From contig NZ_CP019791.1 in NCBI RefSeq assembly GCF_002007645.1, positions 2,108,001-2,172,000 on the forward strand: DNA of 64,000 nucleotides, read 5' to 3'. The notes below the pieces were generated by a model. That model searched no databases, had not been told where the DNA came from, and saw nothing but the letters and a program-made list of their open reading frames with translations. The position numbers were made by a program, and so were the translations under genes. The DNA comes from Anaerohalosphaera lusitana (GTDB taxonomy: Bacteria; Planctomycetota; Phycisphaerae; Sedimentisphaerales; Anaerohalosphaeraceae). Shown here in pieces: positions 32,859-41,569 of this stretch (the stretch's first letter is position 1; every line of letters begins with the position of its first letter).

Positions 32859-34169
32859 ATGATGAAGAATTGCAAGCTATGGTTCCTTCTTGCGTTTGTA
32901 GTTGTAGTACTTTTTCTCAGCCGGAGTTACGGCATAACTTTTGAGGAGTGGGCAAGGCAAGAAGGTTTGACGGGTGAGGAAAAGCAAATTGCCGATATAT
33001 TTAATAGAATGCATTCTCTCGAAGGGCTTGCAGGTAACTACACAGAACTTGAAAGACTGATCCTTATTGGTTCAGTGCCCGGTTTTGAAATAATTGATGT
33101 GGGAGATTTTGCAGGTTTGGACAAGCTCAGAAGCTTGTCTTTGGAAAGCTCTGGCGTTGAGAATATAGCTCCATGGGCTTTCGCCGGCGCAGAAAATTTA
33201 TGGTATTTAAATCTGAGTAAAAATCATAACTTGAAAACATCTGCCAATGCTTTCCAGGGACTATCTCATCTCGAGGATTTGCTGCTTTCTAGTTGCTATA
33301 TTAATAACATAGCAACAGATGCTTTTTCCGGACTAAAAAGCCTGACAAAGCTGGATCTTCAAAGCAACAAAATTACCGATGTTCATGCACCAAGCTTTCA
33401 GGGTTTGCATAACCTGAAACTACTTAACCTTCGTTCTAATGACATTAGGTCAATCGACAATGGTGATTTTGCTGTATTCACCAACTTGCAAGAACTGAAC
33501 CTTGAGCGTAACCGAATAGGATCAATTGAGAGGGGAGGTTTTAGCGGGCTCAATAATTTACGAATGTTGAAGCTAGCGGAAAATCAGATAAGCTGTCTTA
33601 AGTTGGGTAGATTTGAAGGTCTCAGTTCTCTTTTGGAGCTGTCTCTAAGAAAAGGGACCGTCGATGATATAGAACTGGGCGCATTTGCTGGGCTTACAAG
33701 TCTTGAAAAGCTCGATCTTCAAAACAATCGGATCGATAAGCTTAATGTTGGGTCATTTGCTGGCCTTGCAAATTTACGCAAACTTGATTTGACATACAAT
33801 AGCATCGGTTCGCTTAAGGCTGGCCATTTTGCAGGACTTGATAAGCTGGAGGAGCTCCATTTAAGGAACAATGCGATTTGTGAAGTCGGCCCTTATGCAT
33901 TTACGGGAGCTGAAAGTCTTTTGAATTTGACCATCTCAGGAACCGAGATTGAGCTCGAAAGAGGTGCTTTTGCCGGGCTTGGCAAATTGGAAATACTTCG
34001 CATGGGTTTTAATAGGATCGAATCTATGGAGTCCGGCCTTTTGTCACCGCTCGTGTCCTTAAAAAACCTGTTTGTTACAAGTGGGGATGAGATGGGGTTG
34101 CTCAATTTCGAGGGTGCCAATTTTGCTGAGCTGGAGTGGCTTGACCCCGAAAAACTGTACCGTTGCTGA
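32859..34169 (+). pseudogene. 5' part of an exported leucine-rich-repeat PEP-CTERM protein gene, split by an IS
   Basis: From the ATG at 32859 the frame encodes a signal peptide (LWFLLAFVVVVLFLSRSYG) and then about 14 leucine-rich repeats of the BspA/extracellular type (pattern GAFAGLxxLxxLxLxxNxI). True host sequence ends at 34136; the last 10 codons (WLDPEKLYRC) are read from the insertion sequence. The rest of the gene is at 35423-35872, and joining the two pieces after removing the IS and one 4-bp duplicate keeps the frame, giving about 575 residues. AT-rich compared with its neighbours. The truncated protein lacks its C-terminal sorting tail. Confidence 0.88.
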
Positions 34170-34219
34170 TTAGAGAGTATCCGTTATAATTTGTTAGTTT
34201 TTATGGAAAGGATGCTCTT

Positions 34220-34498
34220 ATGAAACGCAAGAATCACAGTCCCGAACAGATCGTAAAGATGCTCCGTCAGGCGGATGCTGTAATCGGCTCCGGCGGTACG
34301 GTCCAGCAGGCCTGCCGTGAGCTGGGCATCAGCGAGGCGACCTACTACAACTGGCGCAAGCAGTACGGCCGCATGAAGCTCGACCAGGTCAAGCAGCTCA
34401 AGGCCCTGCAAAAAGAGAACGCTCAGCTCAAAAAGCTCGTTGCCGACCAGGCACTGGACAACGCCATCCTCAAGGAGGCGCTTTCGGGAAATTACTGA
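34220..34498 (+). CDS. IS3-family transposase OrfA
   Basis: 92 residues. MKRKNHSPEQIVKMLRQAD is the classic start of IS407-group OrfA. A helix-turn-helix (QQACRELGISEATYYNWRKQY) and a leucine-zipper-like C-terminus (LKALQKENAQLKKLVADQAL) follow. It binds the IS ends. The frame ends SGNY-stop, overlapping the start of the OrfB frame, which lies in the -1 frame; a fused product by ribosomal slippage is usual for the family. Confidence 0.95.
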   Translation: MKRKNHSPEQIVKMLRQADAVIGSGGTVQQACRELGISEATYYNWRKQYGRMKLDQVKQLKALQKENAQLKKLVADQALDNAILKEALSGNY

Positions 34499-34572
34499 GC
34501 CCGGCCCGGAGACGCAAATCGGCCAGGCATGTTCAAAAGAGTCTGGCCGTATCCGAGCGTCGGGCATGCAAG

Positions 34573-35403
34573 GTGATAGGTCAGCCGCGAGCGAGCCAGC
34601 GGTATAAACCTCAGCAACAGCCAACGAACACGGCACTGACTAGCAAGATAATCGAGCTGGCAAAGGAACACCAGTGCTACGGCTACAGGTTTATAACGGC
34701 CAAGCTTCGTCAGCATGGCTGGCGTGTGAATCACAAACGAGTTCAACGAATATGGCGAAAGGAAGCGTTACAAGTGCATCACAGACGCAAAGGGCGAAAA
34801 TCGAAAGGCAACAGCGACAACAGCTGCAGCGTGCAAAAGGCCGAGTACAAGGACCATGTCTGGACGTATGATTTCGTCAGCGACCAGAGCGAGGACGGGC
34901 GCAGCCTGAAGTTTCTCACGGTGCTCGATGAGTTCACGCGTGAGTCGCTTACGATAGAAGTAGGCAGGTCGATCAAGTCGGGCGATGTGGTTGAAACGCT
35001 GGAATACTTGTTTGCGGTCCGAGGCGTGCCTGGATTTATACGCAGCGACAATGGGCCGGAATTTGTGGCCCATGCGATCAAGAAGACGCTCGGCAAAAAG
35101 AACGTCGAAACGCTTTATATCGAGAAGGGTCAGCCGTGGGAAAACGGCTTTATAGAATCGTTCAACGGCAAGTTCAGAGATGAGGTGCTCAATCGTGAAT
35201 TGTTTTACTCGGTTAAGGAAGCGAAAGTGATTGTCGAACAGTGGCGGATGGAATATAATAACCATCGGCCGCACAGCGGGCTGGACTACGCGACCCCGGC
35301 CGAGTTCGCCGCCTCGTGCATTGCTTCCGCTTCGCCTACGGCTCAGCTACAGCAATACACGACAGATGAGAAGGATAACTCTCTAACAGAAGCTGGTACA
35401 TAA
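34573..35403 (+). CDS. IS3-family transposase OrfB (DDE integrase)
   Basis: 276 residues from the first ATG, but the frame is open back to about 34480 and encodes the typical OrfB beginning (KLLSPARRRKSARHVQ and SERRACKVIGQPRASQRY), so the functional protein probably starts there by -1 frameshift from OrfA. The rve integrase core has the catalytic triad: first Asp in VWTYDFVSD, second in RSDNGPEF, Glu in ENGFIESFNGKFRDE. The stop lies inside the right end of the element. Intact. Confidence 0.93.
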   Translation: MIGQPRASQRYKPQQQPTNTALTSKIIELAKEHQCYGYRFITAKLRQHGWRVNHKRVQRIWRKEALQVHHRRKGRKSKGNSDNSCSVQKAEYKDHVWTYDFVSDQSEDGRSLKFLTVLDEFTRESLTIEVGRSIKSGDVVETLEYLFAVRGVPGFIRSDNGPEFVAHAIKKTLGKKNVETLYIEKGQPWENGFIESFNGKFRDEVLNRELFYSVKEAKVIVEQWRMEYNNHRPHSGLDYATPAEFAASCIASASPTAQLQQYTTDEKDNSLTEAGT

Positions 35404-35422
35404 TTCGGGGGCAGGTCAGGAG

Positions 35423-35872
35423 CTGTTCAGTTTCCAGGCTGGTTCAATAGAGAAAGCTATTTTAAAGGACATCCGAATAAGTCAGAAAGGTTTCCAATCT
35501 CTATTTAGCAATTTCTGTGGTCGCGATTTGGGCGACTATCCAAGTTTGCGAGATATGGATTTCAGTACCACCAATTTCTCTGTTGTTTCAGACTTGTCTC
35601 CTCTTCGAAATGTAAAGAGTCTGGAACGCCTCAGCTTTGCGAATTGCGTTGATCTTGATGGCGACGAAGTCGCGGAGCTGGTTGCCAATCTTGATTCGCT
35701 AAACTGGCTCGATGTGACCGGGCCCTGGGACAGTTGGAACGCGGATGTGCAGGCCGATCTTCTGGCATGGGACGCGGCCGAGGGCAATGAGCTCGTCGTG
35801 CCCGAACCTGCGACATTTGCTCTGCTTGGTCTGGGAGCGATCGCAACCCTCCGCCGCCGCAAGAGGCAATAA
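35423..35872 (+). pseudogene. 3' part of the IS-split leucine-rich-repeat gene, with PEP-CTERM sorting signal
   Basis: 149 codons continuing the frame of the gene interrupted at 34136. More leucine-rich repeats (MDFSTTNFSVVSDLSPLRN, LERLSFANC) lead to the C-terminal sorting tail VPEPATFALLGLGAIATL followed by RRRKRQ, the VPEP-hydrophobic-basic tripartite signal recognised by exosortase. There is no start signal of its own; a TTG at 35528 could be read as one, but it is only an internal codon. Confidence 0.88.
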
Positions 35873-35977
35873 TGCCTTCCCACTGAATGCTGCTGCCGGC
35901 TGCCGGTACGCAGACTGTATCCGAAAATAGCGGGGCTTTTCTTGACAGTCTCGGCTGGGTCGGTAGAATTGCCCGCT

Positions 35978-36940
35978 ATGTCTGCCGAAAAGAGAAAAAA
36001 GAGAAAGAAAAAGAAAAAGCATAATCCCGTCTCGGATTATCTCACATATCTTGGGATGCGCCTCGGCGTCGCGATCATGCACTGTTTCCCCGTCGAGAAC
36101 AACCTGCGATTCGCCAAAAAGCTCGGCAGCCTGATGTGGAAACATTACCATCGCGGCCGCGACCGCGCCCTGACCAACCTCCACGCAAGCTTCCCCGAAA
36201 AGGACGAACAGTGGATCCACGCCACCGGCCAGCGCAGCTTCCAGCAGATCGTCATGCTCGTCGTCGACATACTCTTCACGCCCAAACTGGTCCGCAAGGA
36301 CAACTGGCAGCAGTACTCGCGATTCATCAACGCCGAACGCATCAAGTGGATGATGAAAGAGGAAAAGGGCCTTCTGCTCCTCACCGCCCATTACGGCAAC
36401 TTCGAGATCATGGGCTACATGATGGGCCTGTTCGGCTTCAACATCTACAGCATCGCCCGCCCCCTCGACAACAAATTCATCAACAACTGGCTCTACGGCA
36501 TACGCAAACGCAAAGGCCAGAAGATCATCGACAAAAAAGGTGCAAGCGCGATCATGACCCAGGTCGTTGACGAAGGCGCAACCCTCGGATTCATCGCCGA
36601 CCAGGACGCCGGCAAAAAGGGCGTATTTGTCGACTTCTTCGGCCGAAAGGCCAGCACATACAAAAGCATAGGCCTCATGGCCATACAGTACAACCTCCCC
36701 ATCGGCGTAGGCTGCTGCCGTCGCGTCGACGACCGCTTCTTCTTCGAGATGGAGGTCCAGCGGATCATCACCCCCGACGAATGGGCCGACAAGGACGACC
36801 CGCTCAAATGGGTCACCCAGGAATACAGCAAAGCAATGGAAAATTTCATCCGCAAGGACCCCACCCAATACTGGTGGCTCCACCGCCGCTGGAAACACCG
36901 CCCCCGCGAAGAACGCAAAAAAACCGCACGGACCGGCTGA
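35978..36940 (+). CDS. LpxL/HtrB-type lysophospholipid (lipid A) acyltransferase
   Basis: 320 residues from the ATG at 35978; a lysine/arginine-rich N-terminus (KRKKRKKKKKH) precedes the domain. The catalytic Hx4D/E motif is HYGNFE (in LLLLTAHYGNFEIMG), and FIADQDAGKKGVFVDFFGRKAST matches the substrate-binding region of the LpxL family. It would add a secondary acyl chain to lipid A or a related lipid at the inner membrane. Together with WaaA (49594-50889) and MlaEF it implies an LPS-type outer membrane. Coding strand is unusually C-rich. Confidence 0.88.
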   Translation: MSAEKRKKRKKKKKHNPVSDYLTYLGMRLGVAIMHCFPVENNLRFAKKLGSLMWKHYHRGRDRALTNLHASFPEKDEQWIHATGQRSFQQIVMLVVDILFTPKLVRKDNWQQYSRFINAERIKWMMKEEKGLLLLTAHYGNFEIMGYMMGLFGFNIYSIARPLDNKFINNWLYGIRKRKGQKIIDKKGASAIMTQVVDEGATLGFIADQDAGKKGVFVDFFGRKASTYKSIGLMAIQYNLPIGVGCCRRVDDRFFFEMEVQRIITPDEWADKDDPLKWVTQEYSKAMENFIRKDPTQYWWLHRRWKHRPREERKKTARTG

Positions 36941-37077
36941 TGCTCGGCTCTGCGGGACCGCATACCTAAGTTTCCAATTTCGCTTCCACATCTTGATTGG
37001 GACCGATCTTCCTGCTATACTCACCAGCCGTGTTGATTTTGCAAAACAACCATGCTTAGTTGTAGAGTGTATGCTCA

Positions 37078-37611
37078 ATGAGTAACGGCGAACCATGGCC
37101 GGCAGATTTGATCGCCAACCAGTACGGCGGCTTCATATACAGGGTGATATGTTCCAGGGTCACTGACCGATCACTGGTCAATGACGTATATCAGGACTTC
37201 TATCTCTCGCTGGTCCACAAGCCGGTTCCCCCCGACGTGCGCAAAATGGAAAGCTACCTGTACCGCCGAATTGCCAACCATATCGCCGATACATACCGAA
37301 AGATCAAGAGGCACAGGGATTTACTGCAGAATTATTCTGAATTTTTGAAAATTCAAGGCGATGAAGACACCTCCTCAAACGACTACTGTAAGGAGGCCGA
37401 CCGCGTCCTCAGCAAAGCAAAGAATTGCCTCTCTCAGCGGGAATACGATGCGATCATAATGAAATATAAACAGAGCTGTGCAGTAAAAGACATCGCAAGA
37501 TCAATGGGCGTCCAGAGAGAATCCGCCAGCCGGTATCTTTACAAAGGACTTCGCAAAATTCGCAAGGCTGTTGAAAACAGCAGCCTTGGTCAGGAGTGTC
37601 AGGATGGTTGA
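37078..37611 (+). CDS. ECF-type RNA polymerase sigma factor
   Basis: 177 residues. Region 2 (FIYRVICSRVTDRSLVNDVYQDFYLSL, YLYRRIANHIADTYRK) and region 4 (LSQREYDAIIMKYKQSCAVKDIARSMGVQRESASRYLYKGLRKIR) are complete, with a linker of normal length. Its last codons overlap the anti-sigma start by 8 bases (ATGGTTGA), a strong sign of translational coupling and a stoichiometric pair. Confidence 0.9.
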   Translation: MSNGEPWPADLIANQYGGFIYRVICSRVTDRSLVNDVYQDFYLSLVHKPVPPDVRKMESYLYRRIANHIADTYRKIKRHRDLLQNYSEFLKIQGDEDTSSNDYCKEADRVLSKAKNCLSQREYDAIIMKYKQSCAVKDIARSMGVQRESASRYLYKGLRKIRKAVENSSLGQECQDG

Positions 37612-39103
37612 TAACACCAAACAGCCTTTATGCGACCAGGCCGCTATCTATCTTTACGATTATCTGAGTAAAGATCTATCGGCCGACGTCCCGCCGGAAA
37701 TGCGCACGCATATCGACAGTTGTCCGTACTGTCAGCAACAGCTCAAATTGCTGAAACAGGCTTGTGCAGCCGACATTGATGAATCTGTCGATGGCTCGCC
37801 AAACCCGAAAGCATTGAATGAGATGCTGAGCCTGCATTTTGAATTTGCCGGCCGAGAAGTTCGCTGCCGTGATGCCAAACCATTCCTGCCAAGCCTCGCT
37901 GATCACGAGCTCCGTGCCAGAATTGTTACGCCGATCACGGCACATGTCGAGCATTGCCCGCAGTGTCTCGACGATCTCAAAACGATCGCACAACTGAACT
38001 TGACCGGCGAACAGTACGGACATCTAAGCCGGTTACTCACAGGCGACGAAAACATTAAGCCGCAATCCTGCAGCGATGTAACAGAGCATATCGAAAACCG
38101 TATCTGCGAAGCGGTCCCGTATGCCGGCCTTTTCAACTCCTGCTTCGAGCATAATGAAGTTCCGGCTTCAGATCAGCCCAAGGACGCACTTACCGACCAC
38201 ATCGAGAATTGCCCTGCATGCCTGCAAAAGATGCACGAACTCCATAGCAAGATCGTTGCGATGGCTGATCGGCCCGATTCCGGCATAGTTACCGAGTTGA
38301 CCATTGAAGACGCTGCAAATGATGAAGATGGGGCCGAGCCTGCTGACGTTTTGCCGGTGCATATCGAGGTAAGAGATGACTCGCAAAACCCCGGCGAAAA
38401 GCACTCTCGACAGCATACAGGCAAAACCGCCGCAAAACTGCAGAGGTTCAACCACGGCAAACAGCTAATGAAAGCCGCCGTATTTCTCGGTGCTGTCCTG
38501 CTGATAGGCTGGTCGCTGATCAGCGTAAACACCGCCCAGGCCACTGATCTCGAAAAAATAAAACAAGCAATGGCCAAAGCCCGCAATGTGCATATGGCCA
38601 AACATCATCCATACACCGAGGAGGTGATTTATGAAAAATGGTACTCTCAGGAGCTTGGTATATACATACTCAAAAATTCTGATGGGACAAAGCTGGTAGA
38701 CCTTGAAGAAAAGATAAATATAATGATTGATTCGGGTGGGAACATTGAAAAAACGAAGGCCAGCGATGGAGATATCGAAAACGCAAAACGCCAGCTTAGA
38801 AATGGCTTTGGATTGGTCCCATTCTCCGAGACTGAAAAGGACAAAAACCTGAATTGGCAGCAAATCTCAAGTGACGAACGTACAAAAACTTATGCACGCA
38901 AATACAAAAAAGAGCAATACAGCGGCCCGCCGGTTCCATACGAAAGCAAGTTTGTTGTCGAAGCTGATACCTTGTTCCCAATTCGGTACGAATCATACAG
39001 CAAAACACGACTTGATCGCACAATGTCACTGAAAACTCTCATTACTGCTGAGCAGATCAGTACGGAGCAAATGCAAAAAGTTATAGACGACATATGTCTA
39101 TGA
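37604..39103 (+). CDS. Anti-sigma factor with three zinc-binding (ZAS) repeats, membrane anchored
   Basis: 499 residues from the ATG at 37604, which overlaps the sigma stop. Three copies of the zinc anti-sigma pattern C-x25/30-H-x3-C-x2-C are present: C10/H36/C40/C43, C88/H114/C118/C121 and C168/H199/C203/C206. A single membrane span (about 290-309) leads to a 190-residue external domain with a lipoprotein-carrier-like beta pattern. Normal anti-sigma factors carry one ZAS domain. The external part presumably senses an envelope signal and releases the sigma factor. The gene ends 2 bases before the convergent pseudopilin gene. Confidence 0.85.
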   Translation: MVDNTKQPLCDQAAIYLYDYLSKDLSADVPPEMRTHIDSCPYCQQQLKLLKQACAADIDESVDGSPNPKALNEMLSLHFEFAGREVRCRDAKPFLPSLADHELRARIVTPITAHVEHCPQCLDDLKTIAQLNLTGEQYGHLSRLLTGDENIKPQSCSDVTEHIENRICEAVPYAGLFNSCFEHNEVPASDQPKDALTDHIENCPACLQKMHELHSKIVAMADRPDSGIVTELTIEDAANDEDGAEPADVLPVHIEVRDDSQNPGEKHSRQHTGKTAAKLQRFNHGKQLMKAAVFLGAVLLIGWSLISVNTAQATDLEKIKQAMAKARNVHMAKHHPYTEEVIYEKWYSQELGIYILKNSDGTKLVDLEEKINIMIDSGGNIEKTKASDGDIENAKRQLRNGFGLVPFSETEKDKNLNWQQISSDERTKTYARKYKKEQYSGPPVPYESKFVVEADTLFPIRYESYSKTRLDRTMSLKTLITAEQISTEQMQKVIDDICL

Positions 39104-39105
39104 CT

Positions 39106-39909
39106 TCATCTGGGCAGCCATAAAGGCCGGAGATTCTTGTATTCCTCAGAATTGGGTTCCGACGTCACCTTCAGCGATTCAGCAGAGAGTTTTTCAACAT
39201 GCCCGTCAACAAAAGCAGCATTTACCGTTCTATTTGAATGTCTGCCGTATACCGCATCCTCGCGGAGACCCTCATGAAGATTCTTGTATGGATTTATGCT
39301 CATGCCCGGTACATATGCTTTCTTTTCCAGCAATGGTTCTTGTTTATACGGTGGATATCGGGTAACGTCCCACCAGCCGATCATCGTATAACCGCTGTCC
39401 AGCAAAAGCACGGTCCTGCTCGGCGAAAGCACCTGATCAGCCGAAAGTGATTCACCTGCGAATTCTCTTCTTACAATGTAATCTTGCGCACTGCGGCAGA
39501 TGGAGTTGTTGACACCATAATTGCCCACCAGCATGTTAGTCTCGAATTTATAAGTTGGTACGTTTCGTGCTGGACAGATCAGCACATCCTTCTCACCCCT
39601 ATCTACAAACCTGTTGTAAAGGCCCAAATGGTTGAACCACCATATCCCCATTCTGTCGTAAGCTGCATTTCCAGCATATCCATTCGGAGGCGGTAACAAT
39701 GATATGTTGTCGATGCCCAGTGGGAAGCTGCCGTGGTCGGAGTCGTACATCGTCATCATTACTGACAGTTGCCGGATATTTGATCGGCAGCAGACATCTC
39801 TGGCCTTGCTTCGCACTGTACGAAGCACCGGCGCGACGATAGCCATCAACAAACCCATTATGCCTATCACGACAAGTAGCTCGACTAACGTAAAACCCCT
39901 GATTTTCAT
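39106..39909 (-). CDS. Type II/IV pseudopilin-like protein, planctomycete H-X9-DG type
   Basis: 267 residues. The prepilin peptidase site is RG/FTLVELLVVIGIMGLL, followed by the hydrophobic helix that anchors and assembles pseudopilins. SNIRQLSVMMTMYDSDHGSFP and the C-terminal HSNRTVNAAFVDGHVEKL (His, nine residues, Asp-Gly) are characteristic of the large pseudopilin family expanded in Planctomycetes and Lentisphaerae. These proteins are exported and presumably surface-associated; individual roles are unknown. Convergent with the anti-sigma gene and separated by 2 bases. Confidence 0.88.
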   Translation of the reverse strand: MKIRGFTLVELLVVIGIMGLLMAIVAPVLRTVRSKARDVCCRSNIRQLSVMMTMYDSDHGSFPLGIDNISLLPPPNGYAGNAAYDRMGIWWFNHLGLYNRFVDRGEKDVLICPARNVPTYKFETNMLVGNYGVNNSICRSAQDYIVRREFAGESLSADQVLSPSRTVLLLDSGYTMIGWWDVTRYPPYKQEPLLEKKAYVPGMSINPYKNLHEGLREDAVYGRHSNRTVNAAFVDGHVEKLSAESLKVTSEPNSEEYKNLRPLWLPR

Positions 39910-40008
39910 GCGGGCATAATAATTGGCTTTCCCTGCCGGGTCAAAACAAAACGCCCCGGATATACAAAACAGCGTTTTGAGGGAAACCCTGGACCCGGCC
40001 AGAACGAA

Positions 40009-40017
40009 TTATCCACC
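40009..40017 (+). other. DnaA-box-like nonamer
   Basis: TTATCCACC differs from the consensus TTATCCACA in its last base. It is a lone site in the 227-base gap where the strand composition changes. Alone it does not define an origin. Confidence 0.25.
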
Positions 40018-40030
40018 TGGCAGAATGCGC

Positions 40031-40059
40031 TTGCCTTAAACCCTTAAAGCATGTAAAGT
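40031..40059 (+). promoter_or_regulatory. Candidate promoter of aspartate kinase gene
   Basis: TTGCCT, 17 bases, TAAAGT. The transcript would start near 40066, just ahead of the hairpin at 40073-40094. Confidence 0.4.
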
Positions 40060-40072
40060 TATGGGGATTTGC

Positions 40073-40094
40073 GCCCGGACGGGAACGTTCGGGC
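40073..40094 (+). promoter_or_regulatory. Leader hairpin upstream of aspartate kinase
   Basis: GCCCGGACG and CGTTCGGGC form a 9-bp stem (one G-U pair) capped by the GNRA tetraloop GGAA. A short T-rich stretch (TTCTTTT) follows 6 bases later. It could protect the 5' end or attenuate transcription; no lysine riboswitch core is seen. Confidence 0.45.
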
Positions 40095-40136
40095 AATGCT
40101 TCTTTTGCTAACTCAATACGAAAGATCAGGAACTAC

Positions 40137-41381
40137 ATGGCAACAGTTGTACAAAAATTCGGCGGTACATCGGTAGCGGACGCGGAGAAGATCCGGCGGG
40201 CGGCCGGCCGTGCGATTAAGGCCTACAACGAAGGCAACAAGGTTGTAATGGTCTGCTCGGCACGGGGTAAGCAGACGGATGAACTGATCGCGGACGCTCA
40301 TGAACTCAATCCAAACCCGTCAAAACGCGAAATGGACATGCTGCTGGCCACAGGTGAGCAGCAGACGGTGTCGCTGATGGCGATGGCGCTGGATGCGATG
40401 GGCCATAAGGCTATCAGCTTCAACGGCGCCCAGATCGGCATGGTGACAGACTCGGCCCACTCAAAGGCACGTATACAAAGTATTGATGCCAAGCGGGTTA
40501 AAAAGCAGCTCGACAACGGGCATATCGTCATCGTTGCAGGCTTTCAGGGCGTAGATGAAAAGGGCAATGTCACGACCCTTGGCAGGGGCGGATCGGATAC
40601 TTCAGCGGTCGCTCTGGCGGTGGCAATCGGGGCGGACGTTTGTGAGATATATACTGATGTGGACGGGATTTACAGTGCAGACCCGCGTAAATTTCCGGAC
40701 GCGGTCAAGCTCGAAGAGATCAGCTATGACGAGATGCTAGAGCTGGCGAGTTTGGGCGCGGGTGTGATGCACGGCAGGAGTATCGAATTCGGCAAGAAAT
40801 ATCATGTGCCGATACGGGTCCGCAGCAGTTTGAACGATAATCCAGGAACTCTAATTACAGATGAGGTACCACAAATGGAAGGCATTCTGGTTTCAGGTGC
40901 AACTATACAAAAAGATCTCGCTAAGATCGGCCTGCTCGGGGTGGACAATACGCCGGGTACGGCAGCACAGATATTCGCGCATCTTGCTGGTGCTAATGTA
41001 GTTGTGAACGATATCATTCAGGTTGAGCTCAGTCCTGATAAGGCGAATCTGTCGTTTACGATCAGTCATTCGGATCTGGAGGACGCTAAGAAGGCTATCA
41101 ACGAGATCAAAAAAGAGGTTAACTGCCAGTCCGTATTCGTGCGGGAGGATATTGCGGAGGTTTCAGCGGTTGGTGTCGGTATGAGATCGCACAGCGGTGT
41201 GGCGAACGCGATGTTCAACGCGCTGCGTGAGGCTGAGGTAAATGTAGATGCCATAACGACTTCTGAAATACGGATAAGCTGTCTCGTCAACGAGGACCAG
41301 GCAGAGCGGGCGCTGGTTGCGGTTTGCAAGGCGTTTGAACTGGACAAGCCGGAAGAGGAACGCACTTACAACGAGGCGTAA
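40137..41381 (+). CDS. lysC: Aspartate kinase
   Basis: 414 residues. The kinase signature KFGGTSVADAEKIRRAA opens the protein. RGGSDTSAVALAVAIGADVCEIYTDVDGIYSADPR is the nucleotide and aspartate binding region. The last 150 residues form two ACT domains (LAKIGLLGVDNTPGTAAQIF, EVSAVGVGMRSHSGVANAMF) that usually bind lysine and/or threonine for feedback inhibition. It catalyses the first step of lysine, threonine and methionine synthesis. Monocistronic. The start has AGGAA upstream. Confidence 0.96.
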   Translation: MATVVQKFGGTSVADAEKIRRAAGRAIKAYNEGNKVVMVCSARGKQTDELIADAHELNPNPSKREMDMLLATGEQQTVSLMAMALDAMGHKAISFNGAQIGMVTDSAHSKARIQSIDAKRVKKQLDNGHIVIVAGFQGVDEKGNVTTLGRGGSDTSAVALAVAIGADVCEIYTDVDGIYSADPRKFPDAVKLEEISYDEMLELASLGAGVMHGRSIEFGKKYHVPIRVRSSLNDNPGTLITDEVPQMEGILVSGATIQKDLAKIGLLGVDNTPGTAAQIFAHLAGANVVVNDIIQVELSPDKANLSFTISHSDLEDAKKAINEIKKEVNCQSVFVREDIAEVSAVGVGMRSHSGVANAMFNALREAEVNVDAITTSEIRISCLVNEDQAERALVAVCKAFELDKPEEERTYNEA

Positions 41382-41569
41382 GGCTGAAGGCTGTTTTTGA
41401 TGCCGTGAGGGCTGATTTTCGGAAGTGAAACCGGTTCGTAAGGGTCCGTAAATTTAGTGCTTTTTGCGTGGTATAGGGCGTTTCCGGTGCTGGTATGTCT
41501 GTTAGGGTGTGTGTTGTAAGTTGTTTTGGGAGTTGGGTTTAGGAGAGTTTAGCAATAGTTAGATACGCT

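Larger units (their letters stand above)
34137..35418 (+). mobile_element. IS3-family insertion sequence, IS407 group
   Basis: 1282 bp. The left end (34137-34161) starts TGGCTTGACCCCGAA and ends TGTACC; the right end, read inward from 35418, starts TGACCTGCCCCCGAA and ends TGTACC. These match the TGACCTGCCCCC-type ends of the IS407 group. It is flanked by the 4-bp direct repeat GGAG (34133-34136 and 35419-35422), the target duplication length of that group. It carries two overlapping transposase frames. A second inner similarity (TTAGAGAG near both ends) follows the terminal repeats. The ends are intact and the transposase looks uninterrupted, so the copy could be active. Confidence 0.93.

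Noticed and set aside
34167-35388. Shorter IS boundaries based on the TTAGAGAG inner repeats
   Set aside because: No target duplication at those ends. The outer TGGCTTGACC/TGACCTGCCC ends have a 4-bp duplication and match the IS407 group.
35528-35872. Independent small PEP-CTERM gene starting at TTG 35528
   Set aside because: The frame is open back to the IS boundary and joins the upstream leucine-rich-repeat gene exactly once the IS is removed, so it is a 3' fragment.
40009-40017. Replication origin defined by a DnaA box cluster
   Set aside because: Only one imperfect box was found in this gap, with no dnaA, dnaN or gidA genes nearby. The origin idea rests on strand composition alone.
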